Below are positions 31,877-41,511 of a stretch of 64,000 nt of DNA, one piece after another (within the stretch, counting starts at the first letter, position 1; each line of letters starts with the position of its first letter). The position numbers and the translations under genes were made by a program. The notes under the pieces were generated by a model. It was given only the letters and a program-made list of their open reading frames with translations. It was not told the DNA's origin and ran no database searches. The stretch is from Micromonospora sp. AMSO31t (GTDB taxonomy: Bacteria; Actinomycetota; Actinomycetes; Mycobacteriales; Micromonosporaceae), in contig NZ_WBKT01000011.1 in the NCBI RefSeq assembly GCF_008868175.1, positions 1 to 64,000 on the forward strand. Direction: 5' to 3'.

Positions 31877-33886
31877 TCAGGGCGTGCTTCTGAACCCGAG
31901 TCGCTGTGCCTCGGCCATCACCCGCATTGCCTGCGCTGCCTGCCTGTCACTGATTGTCCAGCTGTTGTTGACGTAGCGGCCCACGTTGTCAGCCAACTGC
32001 CGCTGCCACGGCTGGAGGTTGCTCGTCTCCTTGGCCCATCGGGCCAGGGCGAACCATTCAGGGGCGGGAATCGCCAGCACCAAGGTCACATCACCGCTGG
32101 TGCTGTCACCCGTGTCTGTCGGTGCGCTGTCATCGAGTGGCTGATCGGTCAGCTCCGCCGCGAGGTCGTCGGGGACCGTCCACGGGATGGCGAGCACGGC
32201 CTCCCAACAGTCCGGGCGCTTCGCCCACTCGCCGATGTTGGCGCCTCCCCTGAGAGGGTTGACGATCACCTCGCGGACGGGCGCGCACAGGCCATCAAGC
32301 GCGGCGGCGAGCGCAGGCGACAGGCGCTGCTCCCGCCAGATGCGGTCCAGGTCGACCCGTCGATTGGTGGCCTCCGCCAGCCGGGCGATGGAGTACGAAG
32401 TGATGTTGATCTTGTAGCCGCCGAAGTCCCTCGACGCGACGATCTTGTCGGTGGCCTTGAACAGGATCGCCTTGGCAAGCAGACGCTGCGCGTAGCTGAT
32501 GTTGACGTCCGGGACGTTCTCACCCATTCGCACCATGAGCTCGCGGAAGTTTTTCTCGGCCCCTCGGCTCACCAGGTAAGGAAGACCGGCCCAGGAGTGC
32601 ATGAACTTGGCCGCGTCAGCCTTGGTGAACTTCTGGCCGGTCGGATGCAGGCCCTTGAACTTGCGCTGGTTCGCGGGGGTGCGTTCGCGGGCCAGAGCGT
32701 CGGTGTACTGCCCTCGGGCACGCTCGTAGAACCACTTCGTCTCCTGCCCGCTTCCGTCCGCTGCCGGCGCCCAGAGCGATCGCGTCACCTGCTCGATCGC
32801 CACATGGAACGGATGGTTGGAGCTGAAGTCGACGACCGTGACCTTGTTTTGGGTGTTCGAGTACTTGGATATCTCAGGAACGATCTCCTGCAGGCGGTCG
32901 GGAGAGACGCGGGTCAGCTTCATCTGCACGTGCACCCGGCTGAGATCCGCCTTGTCACGCGTGTGCGCGTAGTGGATCGAGGCCGTGGTCTGACCGCCGT
33001 TGACGATCTGCAGATCGTGGATCTTGGTGATGGCCTGACCGCCCTCGGGCAGTTCAGTGAACTCAACGGTCGAAGCAGTGGCGGTGATGCCGTTGTTGTA
33101 GGCCAGGAAGCGGTCGGGGTTCTGCAGAAGCGTCTCCCGAATGCCCTTGTTGACCCCACCCTTGGTCTGCAGAAACGACCGGACGTTCAGCTCCAGCAGC
33201 CGTGTACCGTGCCGGCCGTAGAGGTCAGCGAGGTCCTGTCCCGGGATGATCGCCAGGAAGACGGAATAGTTGCGGTCGATCTCGGGCGTGGCGAGGCAGG
33301 GGAGCGGTGGATCGAACTCCACCGCGATCGGCTCGCTGAGTGTGCCCGAGGAGGCCAAACGGTGAAGCCGGGTGAGGTCCCAGACCTCATGAGTGACGGT
33401 GAGACCGTCCAGCTCGCCGGGCGGCAGCGTCGAGACTCCGCTGACGGTGTCCGTCAGGAGGAACAGTCGGATCCGCGGAGCGTCGGGCAGAGCCTTCTGG
33501 ACCGAGACGCACATGTCATGCACGTCAGACGATTCATCGATGTCTTTGGCCAAGCCGTCACGGCACTTGCGGACGAAGGTCAGCAGCCGCTTGAAGTGCC
33601 CCTCGGCCTGGCTTCGGGTCAGACGACCTTCCTCCGGCTGGAGGCTGAACTGGGTGATGAACAGATCCAGGGTCCCGAGGGATTCGTTCATCCCGTAGCC
33701 GTTGACCTCAAGACCGAGCGCCTTGTGGTATGCGGTGAAGGTGTTCTCCACCTCACCGGCCTGCTCCAACTCATCCAGCACCCGGCGGGTGAAGGTGTCC
33801 GGAGCGGTGGCGTTCTCCGCCTCCGCTGTTGCGAGCACGTCGGCAACGAGCTCCTGCGCGTAGGCCGACAGGCTGGTCTGGCTCAT
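31877..33886 (-). CDS. AIPR (abortive infection phage resistance) family protein
   Basis: 669 residues. The AIPR core is unmistakable: ELNVRSFLQTKGGVNKGIRE (232-251), NPDRFLAYNNGITATAS (256-272) and DLQIVNGGQTTASIHYAHTR (291-310), then SKYSNTQNKVTVVDFSSNHP. AIPR proteins occur in many phage-defence islands and carry a predicted nuclease-like N-terminal half; the biochemical activity is not settled. The N-terminal segment GYGMNESLGTLDLFITQFSL could be part of a degenerate PD-(D/E)XK fold. Its ATG overlaps the stop of the DUF4420 gene by four bases, so it is translated with it. Confidence 0.92.
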   Translation of the reverse strand: MSQTSLSAYAQELVADVLATAEAENATAPDTFTRRVLDELEQAGEVENTFTAYHKALGLEVNGYGMNESLGTLDLFITQFSLQPEEGRLTRSQAEGHFKRLLTFVRKCRDGLAKDIDESSDVHDMCVSVQKALPDAPRIRLFLLTDTVSGVSTLPPGELDGLTVTHEVWDLTRLHRLASSGTLSEPIAVEFDPPLPCLATPEIDRNYSVFLAIIPGQDLADLYGRHGTRLLELNVRSFLQTKGGVNKGIRETLLQNPDRFLAYNNGITATASTVEFTELPEGGQAITKIHDLQIVNGGQTTASIHYAHTRDKADLSRVHVQMKLTRVSPDRLQEIVPEISKYSNTQNKVTVVDFSSNHPFHVAIEQVTRSLWAPAADGSGQETKWFYERARGQYTDALARERTPANQRKFKGLHPTGQKFTKADAAKFMHSWAGLPYLVSRGAEKNFRELMVRMGENVPDVNISYAQRLLAKAILFKATDKIVASRDFGGYKINITSYSIARLAEATNRRVDLDRIWREQRLSPALAAALDGLCAPVREVIVNPLRGGANIGEWAKRPDCWEAVLAIPWTVPDDLAAELTDQPLDDSAPTDTGDSTSGDVTLVLAIPAPEWFALARWAKETSNLQPWQRQLADNVGRYVNNSWTISDRQAAQAMRVMAEAQRLGFRSTP

Positions 33887-34887
33887 GCCTCCCCCTTGAC
33901 AATGCTGGCGACCTGCTCGGCGGAGACACCGTACTGGTCCAGTCCGACAGTGCTGATTCGGTAGCGGCAGCCTCCGACCCCTGGCCGTAGGTCAGCCTCC
34001 GTGATGCGCGGGAAGTCGCCGGTGACGTGCCAGAAGTCCGCTCCCCGGACGGTGTAGCGGAGCTCGTTGTACAGATGCCGGTGTTCGGAGAGGTAGCCGG
34101 CGCTGATGAGCAGATCATCCAGTTCTGCTCGCACCGCCGAGGGTGACCTCTCCCGCAGCGAGCCGACGATGGCGTTGAGCGACTCGCCCGACCCGCCCCG
34201 TCGCTCGTCCAGCGAGAGGTGGGCCAGCAGCAGATGATCCGTCCCGGTGTCATCGAGCTGACGCTCGCTCGCAATGACGATGCTCCGAGGGCTTCTTCCC
34301 GTCCCGGTCTTGACCTCGATGGCACAGGTTGCCAGTTCGAAGTCCTGATTCGCCCCCGTCGGCCCGCGCCAAGCCGACACCGCCTCCTGAGGCGGCAGGA
34401 CCGGACAAAGGTGGTCGCGTAGGACGACCAGTTCTCCAAACAAACCTCGTCGTGCCTCGTCACTGAGCCCCGTGTCACGTATGGACTGGAGGAGATGACG
34501 CCAGTGTTCGAAGCGCTCGATGGCCGCAGTCAGAGCCTCGACGGGGCCCTCCGCTGCGTCTGCGGTCGCGGCCACGTCGGCGATCAGCGGATTGAAGACC
34601 TCCCGCCGCTCGTCGGCGGTAAGGACGACCCGAAGCTCGGTGCGTCCGTCAGGAGCCGTCGCGAACTCGATCGCAAGACCTCGGGTGCTGGGCAATGATG
34701 GATACCGCTCGGCCACCGACCGACCGGCAGACGCCGGTACCCGTAGAAGGAGCACCCGCCTCCCCGTTGGCTGCTGAACCGCCAGGAAGATGTCGTGCCG
34801 CGATCGTGGAAACAGGCGCCGGGCGACGATGCCATATGGGTGATGCTCAGCCTCGAGAGGCGCCCAGTCCTCTTCTCGGATCCTCAC
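33883..34887 (-). CDS. DUF4420 PD-(D/E)XK-motif protein
   Basis: 334 residues. The predicted nuclease triad is visible in order: FGELVVLRDHL with Glu152, ANQDFELATCAIEVKTGTGR with Asp182, Glu191 and Lys193. The flanking sequence (ISAWRGPTGANQD-like) matches the 'PD-(D/E)XK motif protein' family that travels with Z1 helicases and AIPR proteins. It likely cuts DNA or RNA, with motor power from the Z1 protein. Both ends overlap neighbours by four bases (ATGA type), so it is made in step with them. The family is firm; the target is unknown. Confidence 0.88.
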   Translation of the reverse strand: MRIREEDWAPLEAEHHPYGIVARRLFPRSRHDIFLAVQQPTGRRVLLLRVPASAGRSVAERYPSLPSTRGLAIEFATAPDGRTELRVVLTADERREVFNPLIADVAATADAAEGPVEALTAAIERFEHWRHLLQSIRDTGLSDEARRGLFGELVVLRDHLCPVLPPQEAVSAWRGPTGANQDFELATCAIEVKTGTGRSPRSIVIASERQLDDTGTDHLLLAHLSLDERRGGSGESLNAIVGSLRERSPSAVRAELDDLLISAGYLSEHRHLYNELRYTVRGADFWHVTGDFPRITEADLRPGVGGCRYRISTVGLDQYGVSAEQVASIVKGEA

Positions 34888-37682
34888 TCGTCCGGATCCT
34901 CGTCATCGAAGAGATCGATCTCGAGTTGCCTCCAGACGTCATTGACCACGTACTCGGTCTCAGTCGGATGCTCCGAGAACGGGAAGCTGATCGCGAAGCC
35001 GACCAGTGGAGGAAGGCTGGCGTCGGTTTCCCGCTCGGGGTGTTCGATCGGATATATCAGGAGCAAGGGCTGTTGCACGGGTCGGAACCTTCGGAGCGGC
35101 TGGCCGGTGGGGATGCTCGGCTCTTTGAACTTCTTCCCCTTGCGCGCCATTTCGAGCCGGCGAGCGGCGCTCGTCGCCTCCAGAGCGCGTGCTCGGAGTT
35201 CATCGGAGAGGTCCCTGCTCTCGTCCGTTGGGCTGAGGACCCGCTTGATGGTGTGCCGCCCCTCTTCCGGCTCCATGCCTTCGGGACGGGAGCGGGTCAC
35301 GAGACGAACTGGGTGCTTACCAATCTCACGCCACGTTCCGGTGGGCGTGCCCACCAGCCGCACCGTCCAGTGGGACAGCTCGCCCACCGCGACGCAGCCG
35401 CGGATGTACTGGGCGATGAGCGCCGGACGCACGCGGTAGGAGCCGCGGTCGGAGATGTACCCGTCGAGGAAGCCGTCGATGATCTCGGTTGGCGGAACGC
35501 CTCGCCAGACCAGGCTGGTCCCGTCGTGCTCAGGACCGCCCTGCTGTTCCAAGCCGGTGATGAAGCGTTCGAGGATGTCGAAGTTCCGCCGGACAGCCTC
35601 AGGGTGCAAACTGAAGACCGTCGTCTCGGGGAGCTCGCCGGAGTAGCTGAGCCGCACCTTGACGCCGCGTCGCATCTTGTTGGCGGCGGTGACCGCCAGC
35701 CCGGCGGGAGAGGCGCGGACCCGCAATCCGAAGCTCTCCGGCGTCTGACCGAGGCGGGCCATCTCCTCGAAGTCCCGACGGAGCTCGTTGTCCGCAGCAG
35801 TGATCTCCCCGTACGACTTGAAGAGCTCGGACGTCGTGTACAGCCGGCACAGGTCCTCGTAGCCGGGTCGGTAGCCGAACCAGCGCCCCATCTGCAGGAG
35901 CGTGTCGTACATGGACGACGCTCGCAGGTAATAGCTCACGCTGAGACCCTCCAGCGTGAGTCCGCGGGAGAGCTTTTCCGCCCCCACGGCGATCACGGAC
36001 AGCCCGGCCTTGCGCTTCTCGTAGTATTCGAGCGCGTCGCGGGAGGTGCCATTGACGGCCCGCACATCGATTTTCCGGAGAGCCGGTCGCAGCTCCTTCT
36101 CGACGTCAATCCAACCTGTCGGCGAGGCCTCCTCGGCCGGGAACGTCGCACTGGTGACGGCGAAGTCCCGCTCCCACAGGTCCCGAAGCTGGGCAAGCAA
36201 CTGGGCGGCCTCCCCGCCCATCCCGTCGCGGAGCCGGTCACGCATCAGCTCAACGTATTCTTCGATCTGGTCGCGGATCCGATTCTGCACGCTGACGAAC
36301 CGTGTGACGTGCACGAGCATCGAGTTGTGCTGACTGCCCTGTCCCCGCACCCGACGGGCAGCGCACGTCAGAACGAAGGCATCGATCGCCTCGCGGAGTG
36401 ACACGGGAAGTTCCTCCGACGGCACCCATTCCTTCTTGTGCCGGCGAGGCATCCATTTCTCGTGATCATGAACGGGGCGGAAGATCGGGAGCGGCTTGAT
36501 CCCGTCGTCCTCCGGGTCCGTCGCGCTCAGTCCGAACACCCGTTCCGGTCCCAGGTAGTTCGAAGGCGCGGGCAGGCTCTCGATGAAGCTTTCGGGGAAC
36601 AGGTCGAGCCCGAACGTGTCGTGGTCCGCCTTCGGCTTGATGTAGATGTTGGCAAAGGGCGTCGCGGTGTATCCGACGTACGCCGCCTTGTCGAAGCTGT
36701 TGAGCAGATGCCTGATCGACCGGTTGATCGTCGAGGGGTCGGTGTCATCGTCCTTGGTCGTGTCGACGGATGCGTGATCCGCCTCATCGTCGATGACGAG
36801 GAGCGGAATGTCCCGCACGACCTTGGACTTACCGTCCCCGGCGGGCACACCCTCAACCTCGACGATCCACTTGCGGACGTTCTCGAGGATGCTCTTGTGC
36901 TTCTTGATCACGAGTACGACTGGGTAGTCACCGATCGGCAGGTTGAGGTTCCTGGCTATCTGCTGCTTGAAATCTCCACCCTCCGAGCTGTTCGTGAGTG
37001 ACGCGATCTTCAGCCGCTTCACGCCTGGCATAACTCCGACACCAATGCGTGCCGTCTTCGTCGTCTCGTCGTAGCGCTGCTGGTACTGCGTGTCGAAGCC
37101 GAGCAGGCCTTCGTCGACCCGGAGCTGAGTCTGGCTCCGGAGGCTGTTGTGGATACCGGCAAGTATGACGATGAGTTTGTACCCGGCGTCGGCCGCCTTA
37201 CAGGCGAAGCCGATGTAGTTGCCAGTCTTGCCTGACTGCACCTGGCCGACCACCAAGCCGGTACGACGCCAAGCGCCCGGACGCCGTGGGTCCTCGATCT
37301 GGCGCAGGATGCGATCCGTGCTCTGGTCCAGCCGGCGGACAACCCTCGGCGGCATAAGGCGCACGTCCTCGAGATACCGGCGGTAGCGGTCCCAAAAGTC
37401 CCAGCTGCGCTCCAGTTGAGCTTCGGTGAGCCACTCGATGTGGTTGCGATCGTCCTTCAAGCCGACCGAGTCGTCCTGCCACACCGCAACCCGCGACTCG
37501 ATCTCCTTGAACAGGACGTCCCGGTCAAGCAGCTGCCCACGGGATTGCTGCATCACCCAGATCGGGTCGACGTTTTCTGCGATCTCCTCCTGCGTCGCCT
37601 GCCGGTCCTGAGGCAACAGTGCGAGCACGAGCCGGATCGCCTGCTGCATCGCGTCATTGCTGTCCTGCGTATGCGCGGTCAT
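34884..37682 (-). CDS. Z1-domain SF2 helicase-like ATPase
   Basis: 932 residues. Walker A is GQVQSGKT (146-153), Walker B is VIDDEADHAS (296-305), motif III-like is YTATPFANI, and the C-terminal helicase lobe carries LSRGLTLEGLSVSYYL and QMGRWFGYR (597-605). This combination defines the Z1 domain proteins, predicted SF2 motors of unusual restriction systems that also contain GHKL ATPases. The lysine and both acidic residues are intact, so ATPase activity is expected. It lies between the GHKL and DUF4420 genes in the operon. The last 200 residues carry no recognised domain and may bind partners. Confidence 0.92.
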   Translation of the reverse strand: MTAHTQDSNDAMQQAIRLVLALLPQDRQATQEEIAENVDPIWVMQQSRGQLLDRDVLFKEIESRVAVWQDDSVGLKDDRNHIEWLTEAQLERSWDFWDRYRRYLEDVRLMPPRVVRRLDQSTDRILRQIEDPRRPGAWRRTGLVVGQVQSGKTGNYIGFACKAADAGYKLIVILAGIHNSLRSQTQLRVDEGLLGFDTQYQQRYDETTKTARIGVGVMPGVKRLKIASLTNSSEGGDFKQQIARNLNLPIGDYPVVLVIKKHKSILENVRKWIVEVEGVPAGDGKSKVVRDIPLLVIDDEADHASVDTTKDDDTDPSTINRSIRHLLNSFDKAAYVGYTATPFANIYIKPKADHDTFGLDLFPESFIESLPAPSNYLGPERVFGLSATDPEDDGIKPLPIFRPVHDHEKWMPRRHKKEWVPSEELPVSLREAIDAFVLTCAARRVRGQGSQHNSMLVHVTRFVSVQNRIRDQIEEYVELMRDRLRDGMGGEAAQLLAQLRDLWERDFAVTSATFPAEEASPTGWIDVEKELRPALRKIDVRAVNGTSRDALEYYEKRKAGLSVIAVGAEKLSRGLTLEGLSVSYYLRASSMYDTLLQMGRWFGYRPGYEDLCRLYTTSELFKSYGEITAADNELRRDFEEMARLGQTPESFGLRVRASPAGLAVTAANKMRRGVKVRLSYSGELPETTVFSLHPEAVRRNFDILERFITGLEQQGGPEHDGTSLVWRGVPPTEIIDGFLDGYISDRGSYRVRPALIAQYIRGCVAVGELSHWTVRLVGTPTGTWREIGKHPVRLVTRSRPEGMEPEEGRHTIKRVLSPTDESRDLSDELRARALEATSAARRLEMARKGKKFKEPSIPTGQPLRRFRPVQQPLLLIYPIEHPERETDASLPPLVGFAISFPFSEHPTETEYVVNDVWRQLEIDLFDDEDPDE

Positions 37683-37729
37683 GTGGCCCTCCCCGTTGAT
37701 CTGATGTGCGGTCGGCGGCGGTAGGGCCG

Positions 37730-39232
37730 TCAGCGTTGTTGCCAGAAACCGTCGAACTGGTCGAAGGGCGGCATGAGCGCAAGTCGCTCCTTCGCCTCGC
37801 GGGGAGTGCGGCCCTGGGCGACGAAGGCGGCATAGATGCGGTTCGCCACGTCGCCCACCTCCTTGGGCGCGGCTCCGAGGAACGGCTCGGGGTCGTCGGC
37901 CACGTCACCGTCGTGCATGATCCGTAGTGCGGCCACCGGGACGGTCTCTTCCAGGAGCCTGATCAGCGCCTTCGCGTCGACAGCGGCGTCGGGACCGCCC
38001 TGCATCACCTCCCGGACCAGGGGGTGATCGCGGTTGATGCGGCACCGGATGTTGCCGTCGCGCTTGTCCACCCGCCATGCGTAGATGAACTCGGCGCCGT
38101 GTTCCCGGGCAGCGATCCGACCACGATGGCTGAGCACCTCGGCGGCCCTGCTGCGAGTAGCCGTGCCGATGCGTTGGAGGTGGCGCCGCACACCGACCGG
38201 AGGGACCGCCGTCGACTTCCGCACATCGATGGCCCATTCGGCGTCCGCCTCGGCGGGGACGTCCACGACGATCCGCGCGAGGTTGTACCGCTCGTCACGT
38301 CGGAACCCGCGGATGCCGAGCCAGTCGCCGGCGAGAATGAGTCGGTCCCGTCGGTACACGTAGAAGCCCTGCTGGTCGAGCCAGCCAGCGGGTCCGGCAG
38401 CCTGTTCCTGCTGCCGTGAGTCGAGCTTCTTGGGGTGCGGCAGGATGAATGGTTCGATCCGGACGGTGTGCGAACCAGCCGGCAGGTCCTCGGTAGGAAG
38501 TCGCTGGACCGAAGGGTGCCCGCTGAGAAACGGGTCCCACGCCTCCACCGGAGTGCCGTTAACCGTCATCGCGATTCGGTTTCGGCCCGTCAGGAAGCGG
38601 GCGAACACCATGCCGAGGTGTTCCTCGACGCGGGTCGCCTCCGTGTAGAACTGCTTCTGCGCTCGGGTGTCCTCCACCGTCAGGCCGTCGACATTGAACC
38701 GGTGCAGGCTCCGCCAGATCACCGTCGTGCCGGCACCACTGCGCCGTCGCAGCTGGGTGAGTGTTGCGCTGGTCTCTTCATCCGTGCCGTGCAGCAGGCG
38801 CCACTCACTGGTTGCGGAGACGACGCCCAGATCCCAGGTGCGAACGGCCTCGGCGGTGCCGGCGCCGGGCCTCGTTGCGACAGTCAACCGCGAGGCCTGG
38901 GAGAACGAGGCAGACTTCAGACCCATGCCGAAACGGCCGAGGTCTTCGGATGCGCGAGCCTTGAAGGAGCCGCGAGCCGCAACGGTCATCGCACTGACCA
39001 GGTCCTCGGTCGTCATGCCTCTGCCGTCGTCGGCGACCGCGACCCACGAGGCTGGACCCGCCCAGGTGAAGTAGACGTCGATGTGCCGGGCGCCCGCCGA
39101 GACGCTGTTGTCAACCAGGTCCGCGACGGCGGCCTCGACGCTGTACCCGAAGGACCGCAGCGAGGTGATGGTTCCGGCGGGATCCGGGTTGGCGATGTCG
39201 TAACTCAAAGCAGGTCGGCTCCAGTCGGGCAC
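37730..39232 (-). CDS. GHKL (MutL/MORC-like) ATPase 1, first gene of the defence operon
   Basis: 500 residues from GTG 39232. The Bergerat fold is complete: N-box AAVADLVDNSVSAGA (34-48), G1 ADDGRGM (67-73) and G2 LGRFGMGLKSAS (98-109). At the position of the usual catalytic Glu of the N-box there is Asp (ADLVDNS). A MutL-type S5-like transducer region follows (residues 220-340), then a C-terminal 120 residues without a known motif. GHKL proteins of this kind (paraMORC group) occur in restriction-modification neighbourhoods with SF2 helicases and nucleases. They are thought to clamp and remodel DNA. It leads the operon and diverges from the methyltransferase gene. Confidence 0.88.
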   Translation of the reverse strand: MPDWSRPALSYDIANPDPAGTITSLRSFGYSVEAAVADLVDNSVSAGARHIDVYFTWAGPASWVAVADDGRGMTTEDLVSAMTVAARGSFKARASEDLGRFGMGLKSASFSQASRLTVATRPGAGTAEAVRTWDLGVVSATSEWRLLHGTDEETSATLTQLRRRSGAGTTVIWRSLHRFNVDGLTVEDTRAQKQFYTEATRVEEHLGMVFARFLTGRNRIAMTVNGTPVEAWDPFLSGHPSVQRLPTEDLPAGSHTVRIEPFILPHPKKLDSRQQEQAAGPAGWLDQQGFYVYRRDRLILAGDWLGIRGFRRDERYNLARIVVDVPAEADAEWAIDVRKSTAVPPVGVRRHLQRIGTATRSRAAEVLSHRGRIAAREHGAEFIYAWRVDKRDGNIRCRINRDHPLVREVMQGGPDAAVDAKALIRLLEETVPVAALRIMHDGDVADDPEPFLGAAPKEVGDVANRIYAAFVAQGRTPREAKERLALMPPFDQFDGFWQQR

Positions 39233-39416
39233 GGAGCTTGGGGCGCCGCACAGTTGCGTTCGTTGCTGTCCGACCGGGTCAGCGCCCCGAAGTGGGGTGC
39301 AGCGTTGGAGCTGAATCGGACAGCGCGAGTATAGGGAGGTGACGCTCCTCTCACGAGGTACGTCAAGATCGCTTATTGCGCTTCCGAGCGTTATGTATCT
39401 TTTGTCCGCGATGCTT

Positions 39417-39432
39417 CCACCCGTACGGGTGG
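39417..39432. promoter_or_regulatory. Perfect palindrome in the divergent promoter region of the modification system
   Basis: CCACCCGTACGGGTGG, a 16-bp perfect palindrome, lies in the 254-bp region between the GHKL operon and the methyltransferase gene. The surrounding bases 39370-39415 are the most AT-rich of the region (GTTATGTATCTTTTG). A TTGACA at 39458-39463 could be a -35 element for the methyltransferase, without a convincing -10. The palindrome is a good candidate operator for controlling both directions. Confidence 0.5.
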
Positions 39433-39486
39433 TTGGTTGCTCAGGCCAACGGTCGGGTTGACAGCAGCACGCAATGAGTCGGCGGT

Positions 39487-41493
39487 GTGTCGGGATGGGC
39501 GATCGTCGAGACAGGCGACCTGGCGGTAACCTGCCTGATCGTGACCAGTGAAGACCAACCCGCCGCCGCCCCTGTTCGTCGCCGCGGGTACGGGGTCAAG
39601 CTGGTGCGCGGTCCTTTCGTTCGGCTTGCTCCTCACCCTGACGCCTGCTCCGAGCCCGAGGAGCTCGCTTCCTTGGCGTCGAGGCTGAGGGCAAATGGTG
39701 GCAGGTTGGCCGCCGACCTCTTCAGCGGTGCTGGTGGCCTCAGCTTGGGGCTGGAAGCTGCCGGTTACCAGGTGGTGATCGCGGTGGATCACGACGAGGA
39801 AGCAATAGAAACGCATCGACACCACCACGGCGGGATGAGCGTTGACTGGGACCTCGGGGACCCGGAGCGGGTTCGACAGGTGGCCGAACTGATCAAGACG
39901 GCGGGAGTGGAACTTCTGGCTGGCGGCCCTCCCTGTCAGCCGTTCTCCAAGGCTGGGCGTTCCAAGATCAGGCATCGGGTCCGTCACGGGCTGCGCGACC
40001 CGTACGACGAGCGCCGGGACCTGTGGCGCTCCTTCCTTGAGATCGCTCGCACCGCCCGCCCTCAGGCCGTGCTCATGGAGAACGTGCCGGACATGGCCCT
40101 GGACAAGGAGATGTTCATTCTCCGGACCATGGTGCATGAGCTGGAGTCGATCGGTTACTCGGTCGAGGAGCGCTCGGTCGAGACCTTCCGCTACGGCGTT
40201 CCGCAGTTCCGCCAGCGGCTCATTCTGGTGGCGCTTCGGGGCGGCGCAGCTTTTGCCTGGCCGCAGGAGCAGCGCGAGCGGGTGACGGTCTGGAACGCAA
40301 TCGGTGATCTTCCGGAAGTGGAAGGTGGATGGCGGCCGGAGGGCGGGGCGGAGGGCTGGAGCGACTACGACCGACCGCAGAGCGAGTTTCAGCGGCGCAT
40401 GCGAAAGTCGGTGCCTGCGGACGACGCGAACAAGATCTTCGACCACATCACGCGCCCCGTCCGCGAAGATGACGCTCGCGCCTTCGAAGCGATGGACGCC
40501 ACCACGCGGTACCGGGATCTCCCGGATGAGGTCAAGCGATACCGCGAGGACATCTTCGACGACAAGTACAAGCGGCTCGACGAGAACAACCTGTCGCGCA
40601 CGATCACCGCGCACATCGCAAAGGACGGCTACTGGTACATCCATCCGCGGCAGAACCGCACCATCACGGTTCGCGAGGCGGCACGACTTCAAACGTTCCC
40701 GGACTGGTTCCGCTTTGCCGGGCCGCCGTCTGCGGCGTTCCGCCAGATCGGCAACGCCGTTCCCCCGCTGCTGGGAGAGCACCTCGCCGGTGCTGTCCGC
40801 GCGGCTCTGGACGATCCCCGACCGGTGCCCGCGACGACGCAGGACATTGCTGCGCTTCTCGCCGCGTGGTTCGACAGCGCTGTGGTCCGCGGCCTTCCGT
40901 GGCTGAGGGCGGAAACCCGCTGGCAGGTGATTCAGGCCGAAATGCTTCTGGACCGCGCGCCGGCCGAGGTGGTGCGCTTCATCTGGCCACTTCTGGCCCG
41001 CTGGCGTGAGCCGCAGGAAACCGTCCTCGCGGAGGCTGAGTTGCTGGAGATCAGCAAGTGGGCAGGGCGGCCGGGTCGGGCGGGGGCGATTCTGGAACTG
41101 GCCGGCCGACTCGCCGACAACCCGAAGCTGCTCCGGGACGACGACCAGCTCCGCCAGGTCCCGGGGCTGACTGAAGCGGTGGCCGATCTCGCGATTCTCG
41201 TGGTGCCCGCACACACTGAAGAGGAGTCCGAGGAGCCGGTTCTCGTGACGAAGGGTGTACTCCGTGTCGCCGCCCGCTTCAGCGGTGATCCTGTCGATCG
41301 TCGGAACCGACTCACGGACGGCCGCTTGGAGATCGCCCGGATGATCGGCGCCGACTCGGACGCCCGGCGAGCCCATCTGGGGCTGGTCGAGCTGGCCAAC
41401 AGCCTGTGCCGTCCGGTGGAACCGGAGTGCAACGCCTGCCCGCTCCAGAAGCTCTGCTCGGAGTCGCGCGCGGACCCGCTACGGCTCTTCTGA
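39487..41493 (+). CDS. DNA cytosine-C5 methyltransferase fused to an HhH-GPD (EndoIII/MutY-like) Fe-S domain
   Basis: 668 residues from GTG 39487 (GTG 39541 is a possible later start). All C5-methyltransferase motifs are present: I DLFSGAGGLSLG (78-89), IV GGPPCQPFS with Cys150, VI ENVPDMA (199-205), VIII QFRQRL and X QIGNAVPPLLGEHLA. From 455 on, RGLPWLRAETRWQVIQAEML, GRPGRAGAILELAGRLADNP and QVPGLTEAVADLAILV follow the HhH-GPD glycosylase plan. It ends in the EndoIII-type cluster loop C-X6-C-X2-C-X5-C (641, 648, 651, 657). The usual catalytic Asp position (VDTHV in family members) reads VTKGVLRV, so glycosylase activity is doubtful. It probably modifies host DNA, with the extra domain reading mismatches or 5mC. 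Confidence 0.9.
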   Translation: MSGWAIVETGDLAVTCLIVTSEDQPAAAPVRRRGYGVKLVRGPFVRLAPHPDACSEPEELASLASRLRANGGRLAADLFSGAGGLSLGLEAAGYQVVIAVDHDEEAIETHRHHHGGMSVDWDLGDPERVRQVAELIKTAGVELLAGGPPCQPFSKAGRSKIRHRVRHGLRDPYDERRDLWRSFLEIARTARPQAVLMENVPDMALDKEMFILRTMVHELESIGYSVEERSVETFRYGVPQFRQRLILVALRGGAAFAWPQEQRERVTVWNAIGDLPEVEGGWRPEGGAEGWSDYDRPQSEFQRRMRKSVPADDANKIFDHITRPVREDDARAFEAMDATTRYRDLPDEVKRYREDIFDDKYKRLDENNLSRTITAHIAKDGYWYIHPRQNRTITVREAARLQTFPDWFRFAGPPSAAFRQIGNAVPPLLGEHLAGAVRAALDDPRPVPATTQDIAALLAAWFDSAVVRGLPWLRAETRWQVIQAEMLLDRAPAEVVRFIWPLLARWREPQETVLAEAELLEISKWAGRPGRAGAILELAGRLADNPKLLRDDDQLRQVPGLTEAVADLAILVVPAHTEEESEEPVLVTKGVLRVAARFSGDPVDRRNRLTDGRLEIARMIGADSDARRAHLGLVELANSLCRPVEPECNACPLQKLCSESRADPLRLF

Positions 41494-41511
41494 GCCGGGT
41501 CCGTCAGCGGC

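Noticed and set aside
39391-41376. Minus-strand open frame opposite the methyltransferase
   Set aside because: All methyltransferase motifs are on the plus strand and the antisense product matches nothing.
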